Source: Penicillium oxalicum
Taxonomy: Eukaryota; Ascomycota; Eurotiomycetes; Eurotiales; Aspergillaceae
Direction: 5' to 3'
DNA: 64,000 bases
Assembly: GCF_001723175.1 (NCBI RefSeq)
Contig: NC_064654.1
Span: 124,001 to 188,000 of the forward strand
The notes beneath the pieces were generated by a model. It was not told the origin of the DNA, ran no database searches, and saw only the letters and a list, made by a program, of their open reading frames with translations. Shown in pieces: positions 1 to 12,103 of this stretch (positions are counted from its first letter, which is position 1; the number at the start of each line of letters is the position of its first letter). The position numbers and the translations under genes were made by a program.

Positions 1-543
1 GGTAATGAGAACGTCTGATGATACAAATCAGGAATCTTGACCAGCTTCCGCAGCCTGAAGGAGCCGAGAAATTATCTCAGGTGTCACCAAGTTCAATTTC
101 GATTAGCTCATGACCAAACATGAGACATGTTTACGGAGATTGGCGAAAATGAAAATCAAAGTGAGGTCAGTATGAGCGATGGATGGCATCGTGGTACGAC
201 TGTATTGGAGGGCCGTCCGAGACGTTCAAGATGCCAGAATGATTGCTGATATTTACTTATTACTACCTGGTTCTTCGTTGTCTCGGACTCCACTATCATC
301 CTGTTAAGACTGCATACATCGTATAGATATTCAACCCGTCCATAGAGCTTATATCACCCGGTAATACAAGAAACCCCCAGTGAACTATAAGCACGCTTCA
401 TGACACCATGTCCATAGCGGTTTCATTAGAGCTAGGTTGTTTGTCGAATATGCTCCGCGTGCTGACCTTCTCCTCCCCCCCCTTTCTTCAAGCCGATCGG
501 ATCTTTCACGCAGCGCTGCGGGATAAGCCGATCCCTTGTGACT
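1..543. other. Left-edge intergenic stretch
   Basis: No convincing gene is seen. Open frames are short and lack family similarity. A C-run near 475-482 precedes the hemerythrin-like gene. The stretch probably holds that gene's promoter and leader. Confidence 0.5.
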
Positions 544-1175
544 ATGGCACCTCGAATTATCAATGCAGTTACGGCAGATCATAGACAGATTGAGGATTGT
601 TACAGCAAAGTTTTAAGCTCTCCCCATAATGATGAGAAGACTTGGTGGCAGAATCTCTTTACCTGGGAGTTGGCTCGTCACTCGATTGACGAGGAATTGG
701 TCATCTGTCCCCGGTTCGAAAAGAAGGTTCCAGAGGGCCGGGCTATGGCAGAGGAGCATCGACGAGAACACCAATCTGCATGTCTCTAATACCAGTCTCG
801 CATCTGCGGATGAGCTAAAACGTTGACAAAGGTCAAAGAGCAACTAAGGCAATTCCAGGATATGATTCCCACGAACCCACAGTTTGAGCCCACCCACAAG
901 GCACTGGTGCAGGACCCTTTGCAGCATATCCATGAAGAGAAGAATGACGACCTGCCGAAGCTCGAAGGAAGTCTTTCCCCAGAAGACAGCGAAAGTCTCG
1001 CCAAGTCGTTGGGTAGGACCAAGATGTTCGTCCCCTCGCGTTCTCACCCCAGCGCCCCGATAGGCCCCCCGTGAAGACAGCGATCGGGCTTCTGACAGCT
1101 CCGATTGACCATCTGGGAGATCTTTTTCGGAGGTGGCCCCATACGTCTGGTGTGCCCAACCCATCGGCCAAGTGA
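544..1175 (+). pseudogene. Hemerythrin (HHE)-domain protein gene, frameshifted near its 3' end
   Basis: Exon 1 is 544-777 and exon 2 is 832-1175. The product resembles fungal HHE cation-binding proteins: His residues occur in ADHRQIE, LARHSIDEE, EEHRREHQS and QHIHEE, as expected for a di-iron four-helix bundle. The open frame stops at TGA 1072-1074, directly after a run of six C (1065-1070). The neighbouring frame continues with the usual family tail (TAPIDHLGDLFRRWP) to TGA 1173-1175, so one C appears to be missing; counting that base, the gene would give 192 residues. The intron has to be read as GC-AG (GCATGT...AAAG), since no GT donor gives the conserved junction HQS/VKEQL. A damaged gene or a sequencing error are both possible. 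The family's physiological role is not well defined. Confidence 0.75.
778..831 (+). other. Apparent GC-AG intron in the hemerythrin gene
   Basis: The donor reads TCT/GCATGT and the acceptor ACAAAG/GTC. A possible branch site, GAGCTAAAAC, lies 13-22 bases before the acceptor. It joins HQS to VKEQL in phase 0, as in relatives. A T-to-C change of an ordinary GTATGT-like donor would explain it. Confidence 0.55.
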
Positions 1176-3403
1176 AATGTTTCCAAGGGTTTCGTGGTGA
1201 GATCGATTGGTGCACGCATTCGTTAATAGTTCTGAAATGTGTTCGAAGATTGTCATCTGAAAGGCTAGTGAAACTTGGATATTTCATTGCTTTGAGTCTG
1301 AACGAGGAAAAACCCTTGTGCTATACGTCTCTTGCTACCGACGCCAAAACATAGATATGCACGAGTAGACTGGTCCATGTTACAGTTAGCTGAGACATTC
1401 ATACCTATTGTCCTTTGTCAAAGTGGGTAGAGCATGAGAGAATGCAGCGGCGATCTGGCTACCGTTAAGAAGAGGCTATCAAGATACGTACACTCAATTT
1501 CTACAAACTTGATGTGACCACAAGTATGTCGATGGGATAAGCTTCCCCCACAAAAATTGCTGCAGCGGAAGCCACTTCAATATTGAAATATGACGGGGCC
1601 AATAATCACGGACTGGAGATTTGAGAGCTGTGACGGGAGCAGTGCAGTGGTAGCGTCAGTGGCTCGGCCACGGCGCGAAGCCTTTGGTGGGTTCACAAGA
1701 CACAGTTCGCTCCAGTCGGCCAGGGACAGAAATTTCGAAACCAAGTACAAATCATCCGCGGGAATTGAGACAATCCCACTTGGCCATATCGGGTTTCGCC
1801 ATCTGCAGTGTCCTGCAAAAGACTCCGCATGCTGGTCGCGCATGGATTCACTACACTGGGAGATGGACTTCGCAATGCCTTTTCGAATTTGGAACGTGAA
1901 CGAGTCCCCAAACTTTCAACCCGCCTTGAAGGTGACCGTGTAGCAATCAAACGAAAGCCAAATTTTCCTTGACCGTTGTCTCAACTAAAGGGGTTTTCAA
2001 CAGCAAGCGCGGAATCGATAGCTTCTTCTTCTTCTTCTTCTTCTTCTTCTTCTTCTTCTTCTTCTTCTTCTTCTTCTTCTCCTTCTTCTCCTTCTTCTTC
2101 TTCTTCTCCTTCTCCAGAGGCTAGTTGGTTAATCCATGTAGGCTGTTCAGTTAAAGGCAGAGTCAACTTGTCTTCTCTAATACTGTGAAGTGCCTGGAAA
2201 TATCGCAAGTTTAATGTGCCTCCGATGTAATTTTTGGCTAGTTGTAACACCGCCTTCCTAGGTAACATACATCATTTGCTGAAATTAGATTTTATCTGAG
2301 TTAACCTCGCGTACCACATCATAGTCCGCACATCCCAGAAATATATGCATCACCCATCTGATCTTAGAGATTCTCAGGGTCAGTGTAAAGTGTAGGCAAT
2401 CAGACGCCAGAGGCAGGAACCAGACACCGTCAAACCAACATGTTTAGCTGAAGTCTACACGCCGAAGACGTTGGTAGGGTGAGGCGGCAGAATTACCCGT
2501 AAGCGGTACAATCAAGTTACCAATCAAAGCTCATCCCGCAGAGCTGGGTCGCAGTGTGCTTACGTAGGCCACTGATAGTAAATGAACTCATTTGTATCCC
2601 TCACGTGCGGGATTGGAACAAATCACGTGCTCATGCTCCCCCCACCTGTAACAACGTACCGGTCCCTTTCTCCACCCTAGCAATTGATCAATATTATTAT
2701 GTGCTAACTACAAGCATTGTGCGTACTACCAGCCCTGAAAGTTTCTCCTATATCAGTGGGTACATACTACTAAATGACACTTTAGATGGTCAACTGAAGC
2801 GAATTTCACTGGCAGAAGTGCTAATGGCTCTTCCCTCCTCAGCCTGCACTGTCAGCAGATGTAGAACCGCGAGCCTCGAACCGTCATCGCGCCTCTCTTT
2901 CGTTGCCCGCACGGCTTTCGCCGCCAGCTAACCCACCAAGCCCCGAGCCCAGACCGATGGGGTGGGCTGCACTCCATGGGCAAACCCCCCAGAGACTACC
3001 TTCTGCAGCCTGAAGACGTGGAGGCGTCCAGGAAATGACCACAAACAATAGGATAATATTTCCGAGCTCAGTTGCAGCTCCTTGATTGGCAAAGATTTTT
3101 GCTCAAGCAACGAGCGTGTTGTGACATTTCACGACAGATCCAAATCGCCGTCGCATCTGCTACCCGGTAGTCTGGATAGCCAACGCTCACGCCCCTCTTG
3201 TCATCTGCAATCGCTTGGAACCGGTCGATACAATCGCCAGAGAGAAGGAAGGTGGGGACGCGTGTCTCCAAACTGACTATTTCTTCACCCTCGCCTCTTC
3301 CCCCCCTCTTCCCTCGTCCTTCCATCTGTTCAGTCTCGCGGCAGTGCTGTCAGTATTCCACTCGCAATCATTGTTTGCAGTATATCATCCAGATAGGCCC
3401 ACG
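1176..3403. other. Intergenic stretch with a TTC microsatellite
   Basis: No gene is supported. Open frames on both strands (for example 1590-1943 plus and 2554-2931 plus) show no recognisable domain or splice pattern. The part from about 3290 to 3403 is pyrimidine-rich and is probably the methyltransferase leader. Confidence 0.5.
2022..2116. repeat. (TTC)n microsatellite
   Basis: About 60 bases of perfect CTT repeat are followed by an imperfect part with CTCC interruptions. Read as protein it gives Ser on the plus strand and Glu on the minus strand, but neither frame belongs to a gene I can support. Confidence 0.95.
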
Positions 3404-5056
3404 ATGGTCTCCTCCGATCCAGTGGACGCGCCCTCGGCACCATCCGAGTCCGCCCCACCCGTCCCTCTTACACACGACGACAATCCGAGCAATAATGCGC
3501 CCGGTCCGATTGCGATCGATGATTTTGGCGACGTGAGTAGATTACGCAATTCCCTTGAATTTGAGCCACCATGGGTGTCTTCTTGGTCCTGCGGAGCTAA
3601 CCCTCCTGTCCTGTCGTGCATAGGATTCTAATAGTGAATTCGACGACGAATTGTCCGACTTGACCTCACTTTCCTCCAGCGTCCTAGCATTTGAGTACGA
3701 GAATGGACGTCGCTATTGCAGTAATCGCTCGGTGAGTGTGCTCTCCTTCCTTGGATCTCCAGCTGCAGATGTTGAGATGACTCTCTGGGCACCCTGCTGA
3801 CATTTAGAGCAACACAGGGAAATTACATGTGAGAAATTCCGCTTCTGGCCTATACAATTGCCATGGCTCTTGGGCAAGCTTGGAATGTCGCGACTGATCC
3901 GGCTGTCGCAGGATGCCAAATGACGAGGAAGAACAAGATCGAATGGACTTGGTGAGCAATTCCTCGTCAGTTTCTTTGGTTCCCCCAAGTCGACTGACTT
4001 GCTTTTTCGGTAGACTCATCATATGTTTGTCGACCCAATCTGTTACTCTCATTTCTCATGGCATGGAACCAGCTGACATAGGCGCCGCAGATGGCTGATG
4101 CTGTTGGGTGGAGAGCTTTACAATGCACCTATTGGTCCGTCACCGCAAAACATTTTGGATCTGGGCACTGGCACGGGGATTTGGGCCATGGACATGGCAG
4201 AGTATGTCAATGGACTAAAAGGAGTCGAGGGCAAGTTCGATTTAACAAAAGTGGCTCACTCGCATCAACAGAAAGTTCCCGAGTGCGCATATCATCGGCA
4301 ACGACATTAGTCCCATTCAGCCAACGTGGGTCGCACCAAACATTGAATTCATTGTCGAAGATTTCGAAGGTGACTGGCAATATGAGCCCAATCACTTTGA
4401 CTTTATTCATGCTCGATGTCTGGCCGGGTATGTGTGGTGCTTCCATTTGTGAGGTGAGAGTTTCCCCGCTAACATGTATTCGCAGATGTGTGGCCGATTG
4501 GCCAGGTTTTATTCGCCGAATCTTCGACCATGTTAAGCCGGGCGGCTATTTTGAATCCCACGAGAGTGCCGTTTGGGCCTGGAGTGACGACGGATCTCTC
4601 AAGCCCGAGTCTGCACTGATGGAATGGCAGCAGGCTGTGAATGTTGCTGGCGACAAGATCGGCCGCGAGCTGAATATCTACCACAAGCTGAAGGACTGGA
4701 TGATCGCGGCTGGATTCGAGGATGTGAATCTGTCGGTCTATACACTTCCGTTCTCGCCCTGGCCTCGAGACCCGCACTTAAAGGCGCTGGGCAAATACCA
4801 GGCAGTGCAATTGCAGCAAGCCATTGATTCCTATTCTTTACGCCTGTACACGCAAGTTCTGGGATGGGATCCCGATGTCGCCAAGATTCACAACGCTGTG
4901 GTCAAACGAGAGCTCCGCGACAAGAGGTTGCACGCATATGTCCAAACGTACGTGCAACATCCCTACTATCTGATCAGCTCAGAGTTGCAAAAACTAACAA
5001 TTAATTTTTTGGACGCTCTCAGGGTCGCTGTCTATGGAAGAAAGCCTCGGTATTAG
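3404..5056 (+). CDS. LaeA-like SAM-dependent methyltransferase
   Basis: Nine exons: 3404-3532, 3624-3731, 3818-3828, 3912-3951, 4014-4024, 4091-4201, 4272-4427, 4486-4947 and 5023-5056, giving 353 residues. The N-terminus is acidic and Pro/Ser-rich. The family signature PNDEEEQDRMDLTHH is rebuilt only by splicing exons 3-5, two of which are just 11 nt. The SAM-binding motif I is ILDLGTGTGIWAMDMAE, followed by the acidic-loop segment GNDISPIQP and post-motif VEDFEGDW; FDHVKPGGYFESHE is motif III-like. The family includes LaeA, the global regulator of secondary metabolism, and many LaeA-like proteins of unknown substrate. This copy is probably one of those paralogues rather than LaeA itself, because the N-terminus and HHIWLMLL segment differ from what I recall of LaeA. 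All joins keep frame and the gene looks intact. Confidence 0.88.
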
Positions 5057-7583
5057 GGGCTAGTCATACCTCTGTGCCTGGTGCTGATGGAAGTCTGGAC
5101 TACTTCGGTCCCCGCTGTGCGAAAGGCCCGACAGGATTTCCATGGCTGATCAAGTCTGGCGCCGCCACGGTTGGATACTCATCTCAAGGTCAATTTGATT
5201 CAAGCGTGCCTTGACTTCACTCTGCTTTTGTCATTGCATCATCTGTGTCCGCTTAATGAGAAACTTGATAAAAATCATTTTCGACTGGTGTCGTGATCAG
5301 GCCCTCCCCGGTGCTGTGTGGGCGTCATAAGTTAAGTTCTTGGGGCCCAAAAAGAGGTCCTGCGTACAGTAGTAGGAAAGATCCATGATCCAAAATCAGC
5401 TTGCGCCCGTTGCAAATAACAGCTTTCGTTGAGAAGCCGCCTACTGGTAAGAGTGGAGGGTAATCATTCGGTGGGGGGGGTTTAAAAGGGTTCACTGGGA
5501 TTGGGTCCTGTCATGCGGAGGTTTTGCTTGGAACGGTCAGAAGCAATTTAAGCAATGGATCACGGGGGGTTATCGATAGCATCGATAGGATCTGGGCATT
5601 TTCAGTCCAGAGGCACTTCGGAAATTGATCATTGTAATATGCACATGCTTGTTTTACCTTCGGTAGGGATCTTTGCGGCTATTTATAAAAAAAATATCAT
5701 GAATGGGTGATGTTCTCCAGCGCTTGAGGCCATGGAATTCTGTCTGTCACCAGTTCAGATGTCCAGCTTGAATTTCGCTGCTGCACGCCATCATTTCGGG
5801 GAGCGGCCCGAGGTCCATTCTCTACCTCAAGAGTGGGCCCCTACACTGGTGACTCGTGTATTTCGCCCAAAATGGGCATGGCATGACTCGAGGCTCACTG
5901 TCCCCGTGATGGTGGTTCACATTGCTGCCAGCAGCTACGATGTTAATTACAAATGTAATCAGCTTATTTCGATCATGTTTCACCTATGTATCCTGTCCAG
6001 TGCATTCATGTTGATCTAGGTTCTGTCACGCGCTTGGAATTTGAACTGACTGTAACTTCGTACATACCTTGTAATGGGTTGTGTTCATTTTCACCCCCCG
6101 AGACCACTTCGGCCGCCGGCGGAGCGTCCGGTTCAGGACAGCCTGAGGCTGCCAGGGCAATCCCGGCACGTGCACGCGTGTGGGGAAGACGTGCCAGAAG
6201 CGCTAAGAGGAATTTCAGCACAACAAACATCGCATTCATGCTCCCACCATCGACGCTCTGGTCGTGATATAGACCGCGGAAGGGCGTCACACACTGCCTT
6301 TTGGGCGCCATATCTGACCAACTCTGGACCCTGCGGGTGTCATGCCGACCATAAGGATTCGACCAACCATCTGAGAAAATGCTTTCGTCCGTGTAGGGTT
6401 CAGTAGTGATGGGTCCTTGGTCCCTTTCCCATAGAGCTCCACCGGGAGATTTCAGGGGTAACTCGAACCAAACGGGCAGGCCGCCGCTGGGTTCCCCCCT
6501 CGACTGCCTCATTTCCCGACTTAATGTCAGGAACAATGCACTCAGAGCATTCCTCCTGCTCCCTGCTTCTCACTGGGGTTCCATGAAACTGCGATCCGGA
6601 TTTCGCGCCATTGGCTCACAGCCCCGACCAGGGCAATCCAGTCTATCGTGATTCCTGCGCTGTGACTGGGACAGCATGGCAGACACTGCATACTTAGTCT
6701 GGGATTAGCCCCACGGAGCTGACTGAGAAAGGCTCCCCATCAACAAGCAATTTCCCTTAGCTCCCCAACCGACATCTCGCGTGTCAGCCCGAAGCCTCCG
6801 GCCTCAATTTACTTGCTAGATCCTGGACGAGCCAAGCAATTAGTCCTCTGCATTGACCCCACGAGGAACTGGGTTGTGGGCAAATTGCCATTGCCTCTTT
6901 TTTTTTTCTCCTTTCCTCTCACCTAAGAGACTGCTTGTGACCAACCATGCTACCTGATCGGTGACTCGCGGCCGTATGAATTACTATTTGGCAGGTCCGA
7001 GGTCGATGGTTTTCCCTCAAGCTAGCCCGGGTACCTGAGTTCGTCCCCAGAGGTCCCAACTTTCCCATTTCCAAGACCTTCTTGAACCTCTGATGGCCGA
7101 TCATTGGGTGTTCATAAAATGAACTCCGCAATCTCTCCTTAAGCGGGTGTAGTGGCTTCTTTTTAGCTTCATCCGCAAATGATCTTAACAAAGCCAGCGG
7201 GGCCTCATCGTGGGAAGGGGGCGCCAAGGAGGTGCTAAATGGATGGATCCCCGGAAGGTGACTGTGCTCAAGATTCCGACCTCCTGCTAGGCAACTAACA
7301 CGCTAATGCATAACAGGTGACCAGCTACTACTTAGCCCTGCTGATTCCTCTTTTCCATCAACGGCTTTTTCTCTTTCTCTAGCCCATCGCTCTTTCAGTC
7401 GCTCATTTATCCCAAACTCACCCGCCAGGCGATCGCCGACGAGTATCCGCTCTTTACCAAGACCCTCCGTTCTACCTCAAAGAAGGCATCTCACTTTCCT
7501 TCCCCCCTCCCCTTTTTTTCATTCTTAGACCAAATACTCTTTTGCGCTTTTCGACCTGATCGGCCTCGCTTGAAGCAATCACC
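5057..7583. other. Intergenic stretch
   Basis: No gene is supported. A minus-strand open frame of 176 codons (6006-6536) has no recognisable domain. From about 7330 to 7583 the sequence is rich in CTTTCT and CCTT tracts, a typical fungal leader for the secreted-protein gene starting at 7584. Confidence 0.5.
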
Positions 7584-8317
7584 ATGATGCGCTCCGCAAT
7601 TCCTCTGATCTTGTCCCTCGGCTCGCTAGCCGCGGCGATCAATATCACTAGCCCCACGGTCAACTCGACCGTCACTGCCGCTCCACCGTCGACGTTCACT
7701 GGACCAGCGTCGATACTGATCCTACCAAGTTCAGTCTGTACCTGTGGAACTTTGTCTCCTGGCCTCCTACCTACGTGCCTTTGGCCATGGACGTCTCGTC
7801 TTCGGACCTGTCCGCTTCCGTCAAGATCCCCTGCGACACCAACCCCGAATGGGGCTACCAGATCAGCGGAATCAACGGCACCAATGTGTACATCATCTAC
7901 GCACAAGGTGAAAAGTTCAGCGTTGAGGCCCCCAAGGACGGCGCTGCCTGCGTCGATCCCACTCCGGTGCCCACGGCATCCACTTGCCCCAGCGCCCGGC
8001 GTCTACCGTTTATGTCACGGTGAGCCCTACCGCTTCCACCCCAACGTCACCACCATCACTCTTCCCACGTCCACCCTGCTCCTTCATCTAGCACCACTAG
8101 CATGCCCACCTCCAAAACTGTGAAGCCCGGAATTGTGCCTAAGACTATTGGTTGGTGTTCAGACTATTCCAACCCTGTGACCTTGAGCGAGGTTCCCACC
8201 GCGACTGCCTCCGTGGTCGAAGTGATCACTGCGGCTCCTAGCCAACTCACCGATGCGCCCCGTGTGAAGACCATCGTCACCACCAAGACCAAGGTCGTCT
8301 GTCCTTGCGACGAATAA
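7584..8317 (+). pseudogene. Secreted Ser/Thr-rich protein gene with four apparent frameshifts
   Basis: The start has a good context (CAATCACCATGATG) and a signal peptide (MMRSAIPLILSLGSLAAA). The next residues, INITSPTVNSTV, open a KRE9/KNH1-like beta-sandwich domain. The protein then continues through successive frames: VHWTSVDTDPTKFSLYLWNF and PLAMDVSSSDLSASVKIPCD, then STVYVTVSPTAS, then NVTTITLPTST, then SSSTTSMPTSKTVKPG and a Cys-containing end (VVCPCDE). Each change equals one missing base, near 7680, 7996, 8041 and 8075, mostly beside C runs. Adding four bases to 734 gives 738, exactly 246 codons. No intron signals explain the changes. There is no hydrophobic tail, so it would be secreted rather than GPI-anchored. 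It resembles the 'extracellular conserved serine-rich protein' of Aspergillus. Decay and uncorrected sequencing deletions both fit. Confidence 0.72.
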
Positions 8318-11300
8318 ATCTGATGGAGAGTGAACGTGACAGCTTACCTTTCCTGTTCACCTCTTTATTTTTCCCATCTGGATTCTCTTATTTTTCTCTT
8401 CTCCGGAGCAGTCCTATGTACAGTTTTCTTCGTGTGAGCGCATTGTCATCTGGCCACAGCTGTTCCCGAGTTCTCCAGACTCCCGCCCACTTTGTTGGTG
8501 AACTTGTTATTCTTCATATAATACCTATTTGCTTCTTGGTCTTTCCAACCCTGAGGCCTTTTTCCCCCTCTCCGAGATGAGCCAATGCCACGTCGAATCC
8601 TTCCCAATGTCATAAAACCTGTCATGAATGGATTCCGATGACAACCATCAAATGCCATGGACTCTTTCCCTCTCTCACTATGCTTTCTAAATGACCTCGA
8701 TAAAATGTCGGAATTGCTATTCAACCGTCATAAGGTTCCATCCCTCAGATCCGATAAAGCTCACTACCACACTTATGAAGGTTGCTAGAAGAGGCTGAGG
8801 CGCCGTCAGTAAGTTGAAACTGACATGAAGTCAAAGAGTTACACCGGCTGTGTCTTGACTGGGCCAGGCATGGTTTACTAATATCATTTTGAGAGAAACA
8901 GGAGGGCTCAAGACAAAAGGCTTGTATTGTGATGGACTTAGTACTTTTGCAACGCCATCACTCGACGATCTTTGTTGGGACATGGGTGGAAGGTTGCGGG
9001 AGTAGCTGGGTAAATCCACGAAAGTCAAGGACCATGACGCATTCCGAAATGCTATAGTAGGCCATAAGCCTGCTAAGCGGCGAGTATAGACATTTTGGAT
9101 GATTAGAAATCAGTAATCCCTGCTCAGAAGTACCGCCTTACATCAATATCGATTTGGACCCTTCAAATCAAGCCGTTATGAAACCCGATCGGTGATCTGC
9201 GCTCGTGGGCCGCTGCTATAAGCGAGCTCGTGCTGTCATGTCGATCAGGACAAAATGATCGGTCAAATCAGATCCTTTATAGCTCCATGTATCTCTGGTC
9301 GAAACGTATCAGCAAAAATGTTTAATACAAGATACAGAGTCATACTGTAAATTCAGGAAATCTGCCTGCTGGGGCAAAATGACCAATTCGGAGTCTCGGT
9401 CACTCTAGCCGAAGACAGCAAGGCGTCATAGCTTCTATGCAGCTAATTTGTCTCATCAAATGCAGCTAGTGAACCACTACGCTTTTCCATCGAATGGGGC
9501 AAAGTAGCCTCTCAGCCCCCGAATTGCTGAGATTACACAATGAGGTTGAGACTGGTCATTCTTGCGAGCATTCAGAACTAGTCGACATTGGCACGGAGAG
9601 AATTCGAGTATTCTGCGACAACAAGGCCCTCTGTTGAATGGTGAGAGCGTGTGGGTTTTTGACAAAAGGATTCCGGTTGCACCCTTGCTCGAATGACTAA
9701 ACAGGTTTAGGTGCTTCATTCTCTGGGGAAATTTTTGCTGTTGAGCAATTGTTTTCACTTTCAGGGACTTCAAGTACGTAGACCGGGGGGGAATGAACTT
9801 TCCTCAAATATGGGCAGCGTCAGGGAGAAAAAGTAGATTCCGACGGGCGCATATAATGATCCGATAGTCATTAAACTTCTGAATTCTGTAAGAGAGAGGC
9901 CGAAGGTAGCGCAATGAATTCTCTTTGTTCATTTCCTGCCGAGAAAAAAAGTTATGGAGACATCGGTTTGCCCTGACATATCCTAGAAGTTAACCCCCGG
10001 GGGTAAATATGGACCACTTGTGCCTGTGAGCCTTCAGAGATTCATCACTTCAAATACAGATAAAGTGACTACAGACTAAATTGTCTTCTGATGGCGCAGG
10101 AATTCAAAAATTCAAAAAGTACCTGAACACAGAGCATTGGGGCTCCTGTAAACCAGGTGCGGATCTTAGATAGCCATACTGTTCTCAATTTGCTCCCAGC
10201 CTAATGCATTCGGGACATCAATTAGGTAGTATTTGTTTGACGGCGGTGGTTTTTTGTCGTTTTTTAATGACCAGATTGCTGTCTGCAGTTCAGATAAGCA
10301 GGAAATACCATAGTATTAGATCATTCTAGTCTTCTGAGCTTTTTATCTTAGGTTGAAAAGATAGCGTAGTATCGTATTTTCCTTTACGCAAATAAAGCTC
10401 ATTCCCATCCAAAACGAGGTGTTCTGCCCGTGTCATATTCAAGTAGCAGTTATTGGCAGAACCGAACTGGTTCCTCATATCGCAACATATGCATAAAGAC
10501 CCCTCGGGGTGTGGATACGGCAGGGGTCAGATGAGCGTCGACCATATGCTTTGCCATTGCCCAAAGTGGACCGACCTACGGCGGGAACTGCTGCTATGGG
10601 CGCCAAGGAACCTATTAAGGTTCCTCCAGGACACGCAGTACGCGACGAAGGCTGTCGAATTTATGAAGCGAACTAAGCTCCTTAGCCAATTTCGGAGCAT
10701 ATAGCTAATCTACCATGCAGGCCTAGTGCCTGCGGATGCTTGCGAGTGCTCACGGGCCTCTTACAATACTGCTGATCCTCTAGCTACAGAAGGAACCAGA
10801 AACAAGGAGGTACGGGGGCTGTCGAATGAGACCAAGCAAGGAGGATACGCCCCGATCCTAGGAAGTGTGCTACCGGCAAATCGGGCCTTAGGCCTGACAG
10901 ATTCGTGTATGATAGAAGAGATAAAGAAAAATAAATTAATACCGCAATATATCCTGAACGTGCCTGTGCCACTTTTACTCAGATGCGTGCTTTGTGGCCA
11001 TATTTATATTGTATAATAGGAAATTTTGATGAGATTGACTGCTTTGACATTGTATTATGCGCGCGTCAAGAAAGTGTACCTGGCTACACCGCCGCATCCA
11101 TATGGGTTATATTATACCGGATAATCGTGAAAGGAAGGACATGGAACTTTTTATTAAAGTGACGTTGCAAGATGATTGCCAGGGGTGTCAGAGGATGGGT
11201 TAGCTTAATCTGTCTGATACAAGAAACACATTCATTTGCAAAGATGCTTCATCATTGAGGGGAGACTTTCGGCATCAAGAAGACTGGAATCATAAGATAA

Positions 11301-12103
11301 TCGGGCCGACATGGGAATGAACAAATTTATATAATCATGCGTGGAATCATACCATCTGCTTTGCACAGGAAAACCTCCCATGCGAATTGTGACATTCATC
11401 CAGACTTCCAATATTCAACGAAAGTTTGGCAGTCTCCTAGAGATCCTTATGGCGATAGAAGCTCTGGAAAGGGAACACAATCTCAGTGCTGGTGTCTGAC
11501 TCTCTCGCTCGTATCTGTGAGTGAAAATTAGGATGAGTAATGTGTACTCATGAAAATGAGGACTTTTTCGTTCACGAGTTATGCCCTCGTTCATTTCTAA
11601 CTGGGCCCCCATCATTTCAGGTAAGTTTTTTCTTTGAAAAATCTTGTAGGATTTGGCTTTTGATTGTCAAAGCCCCTTCTCCCTTCAAGAACCGACACTT
11701 ACGCAGGCCTTTAAACGGGAAAAGGCTGAAATCAAATCAGAAATCAGTCTGGCTCGCGCTCGAGGGCCCTTCCCTTTTCAATTGCCGGTGCTGTACGAAT
11801 TACATGAGTGTAGACATTGCCGAGTGCTTCTAGTCCTTCGGTAAGTAATCAAGGGTCAAAGGTCTTCTTGCTCTTCAAAAGGAAAAGCGCTGTCATTATT
11901 GAATATGCATGTACAGCATGGTTCATTTATGTTCATTTTCAGTCATGTCAAGGTCAAAGCTCACAGAATCCGCGGGATTAGATGAGAGAACCGCATGTAT
12001 TCTAGCTTGCTAGAATTCAGGAGAAACTTCCAGCGTCAGAAATGCCTCCTCCCCTTGCCCTGGGGTCGGGATGTTTTCATTTTCCCCTCAACTCTGGCTG
12101 GAC
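8318..12103. other. Intergenic, AT-richer stretch with a LINE relic
   Basis: Apart from the reverse-transcriptase remnant near 10.45 kb no gene is supported. Base composition is visibly more AT-rich than the genic parts and open frames are short. Confidence 0.5.
10453..10704 (+). mobile_element. LINE (Tad1-like) reverse transcriptase C-terminal remnant
   Basis: An open frame of 83 codons resembles the end of fungal non-LTR retrotransposon ORF2 proteins: a Cys/His knuckle (CGYGRGQMSVDHMLCHCPKW), then LRRELLLW, then TKAVEFMKRTKLLSQF. These are the zinc knuckle and tail that follow the RNase H region in Tad1-like elements. The upstream part is not recognisable, so the copy is 5'-truncated or decayed. 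The stop TAG at 10702-10704 probably marks the original end, and the following 300 bases may be the element's 3' region. Confidence 0.65.

Noticed and set aside
6006..6536. Minus-strand frame of 176 codons
   Set aside because: No domain, no codon pattern typical of the real genes here, and overlapping open frames on the other strand.
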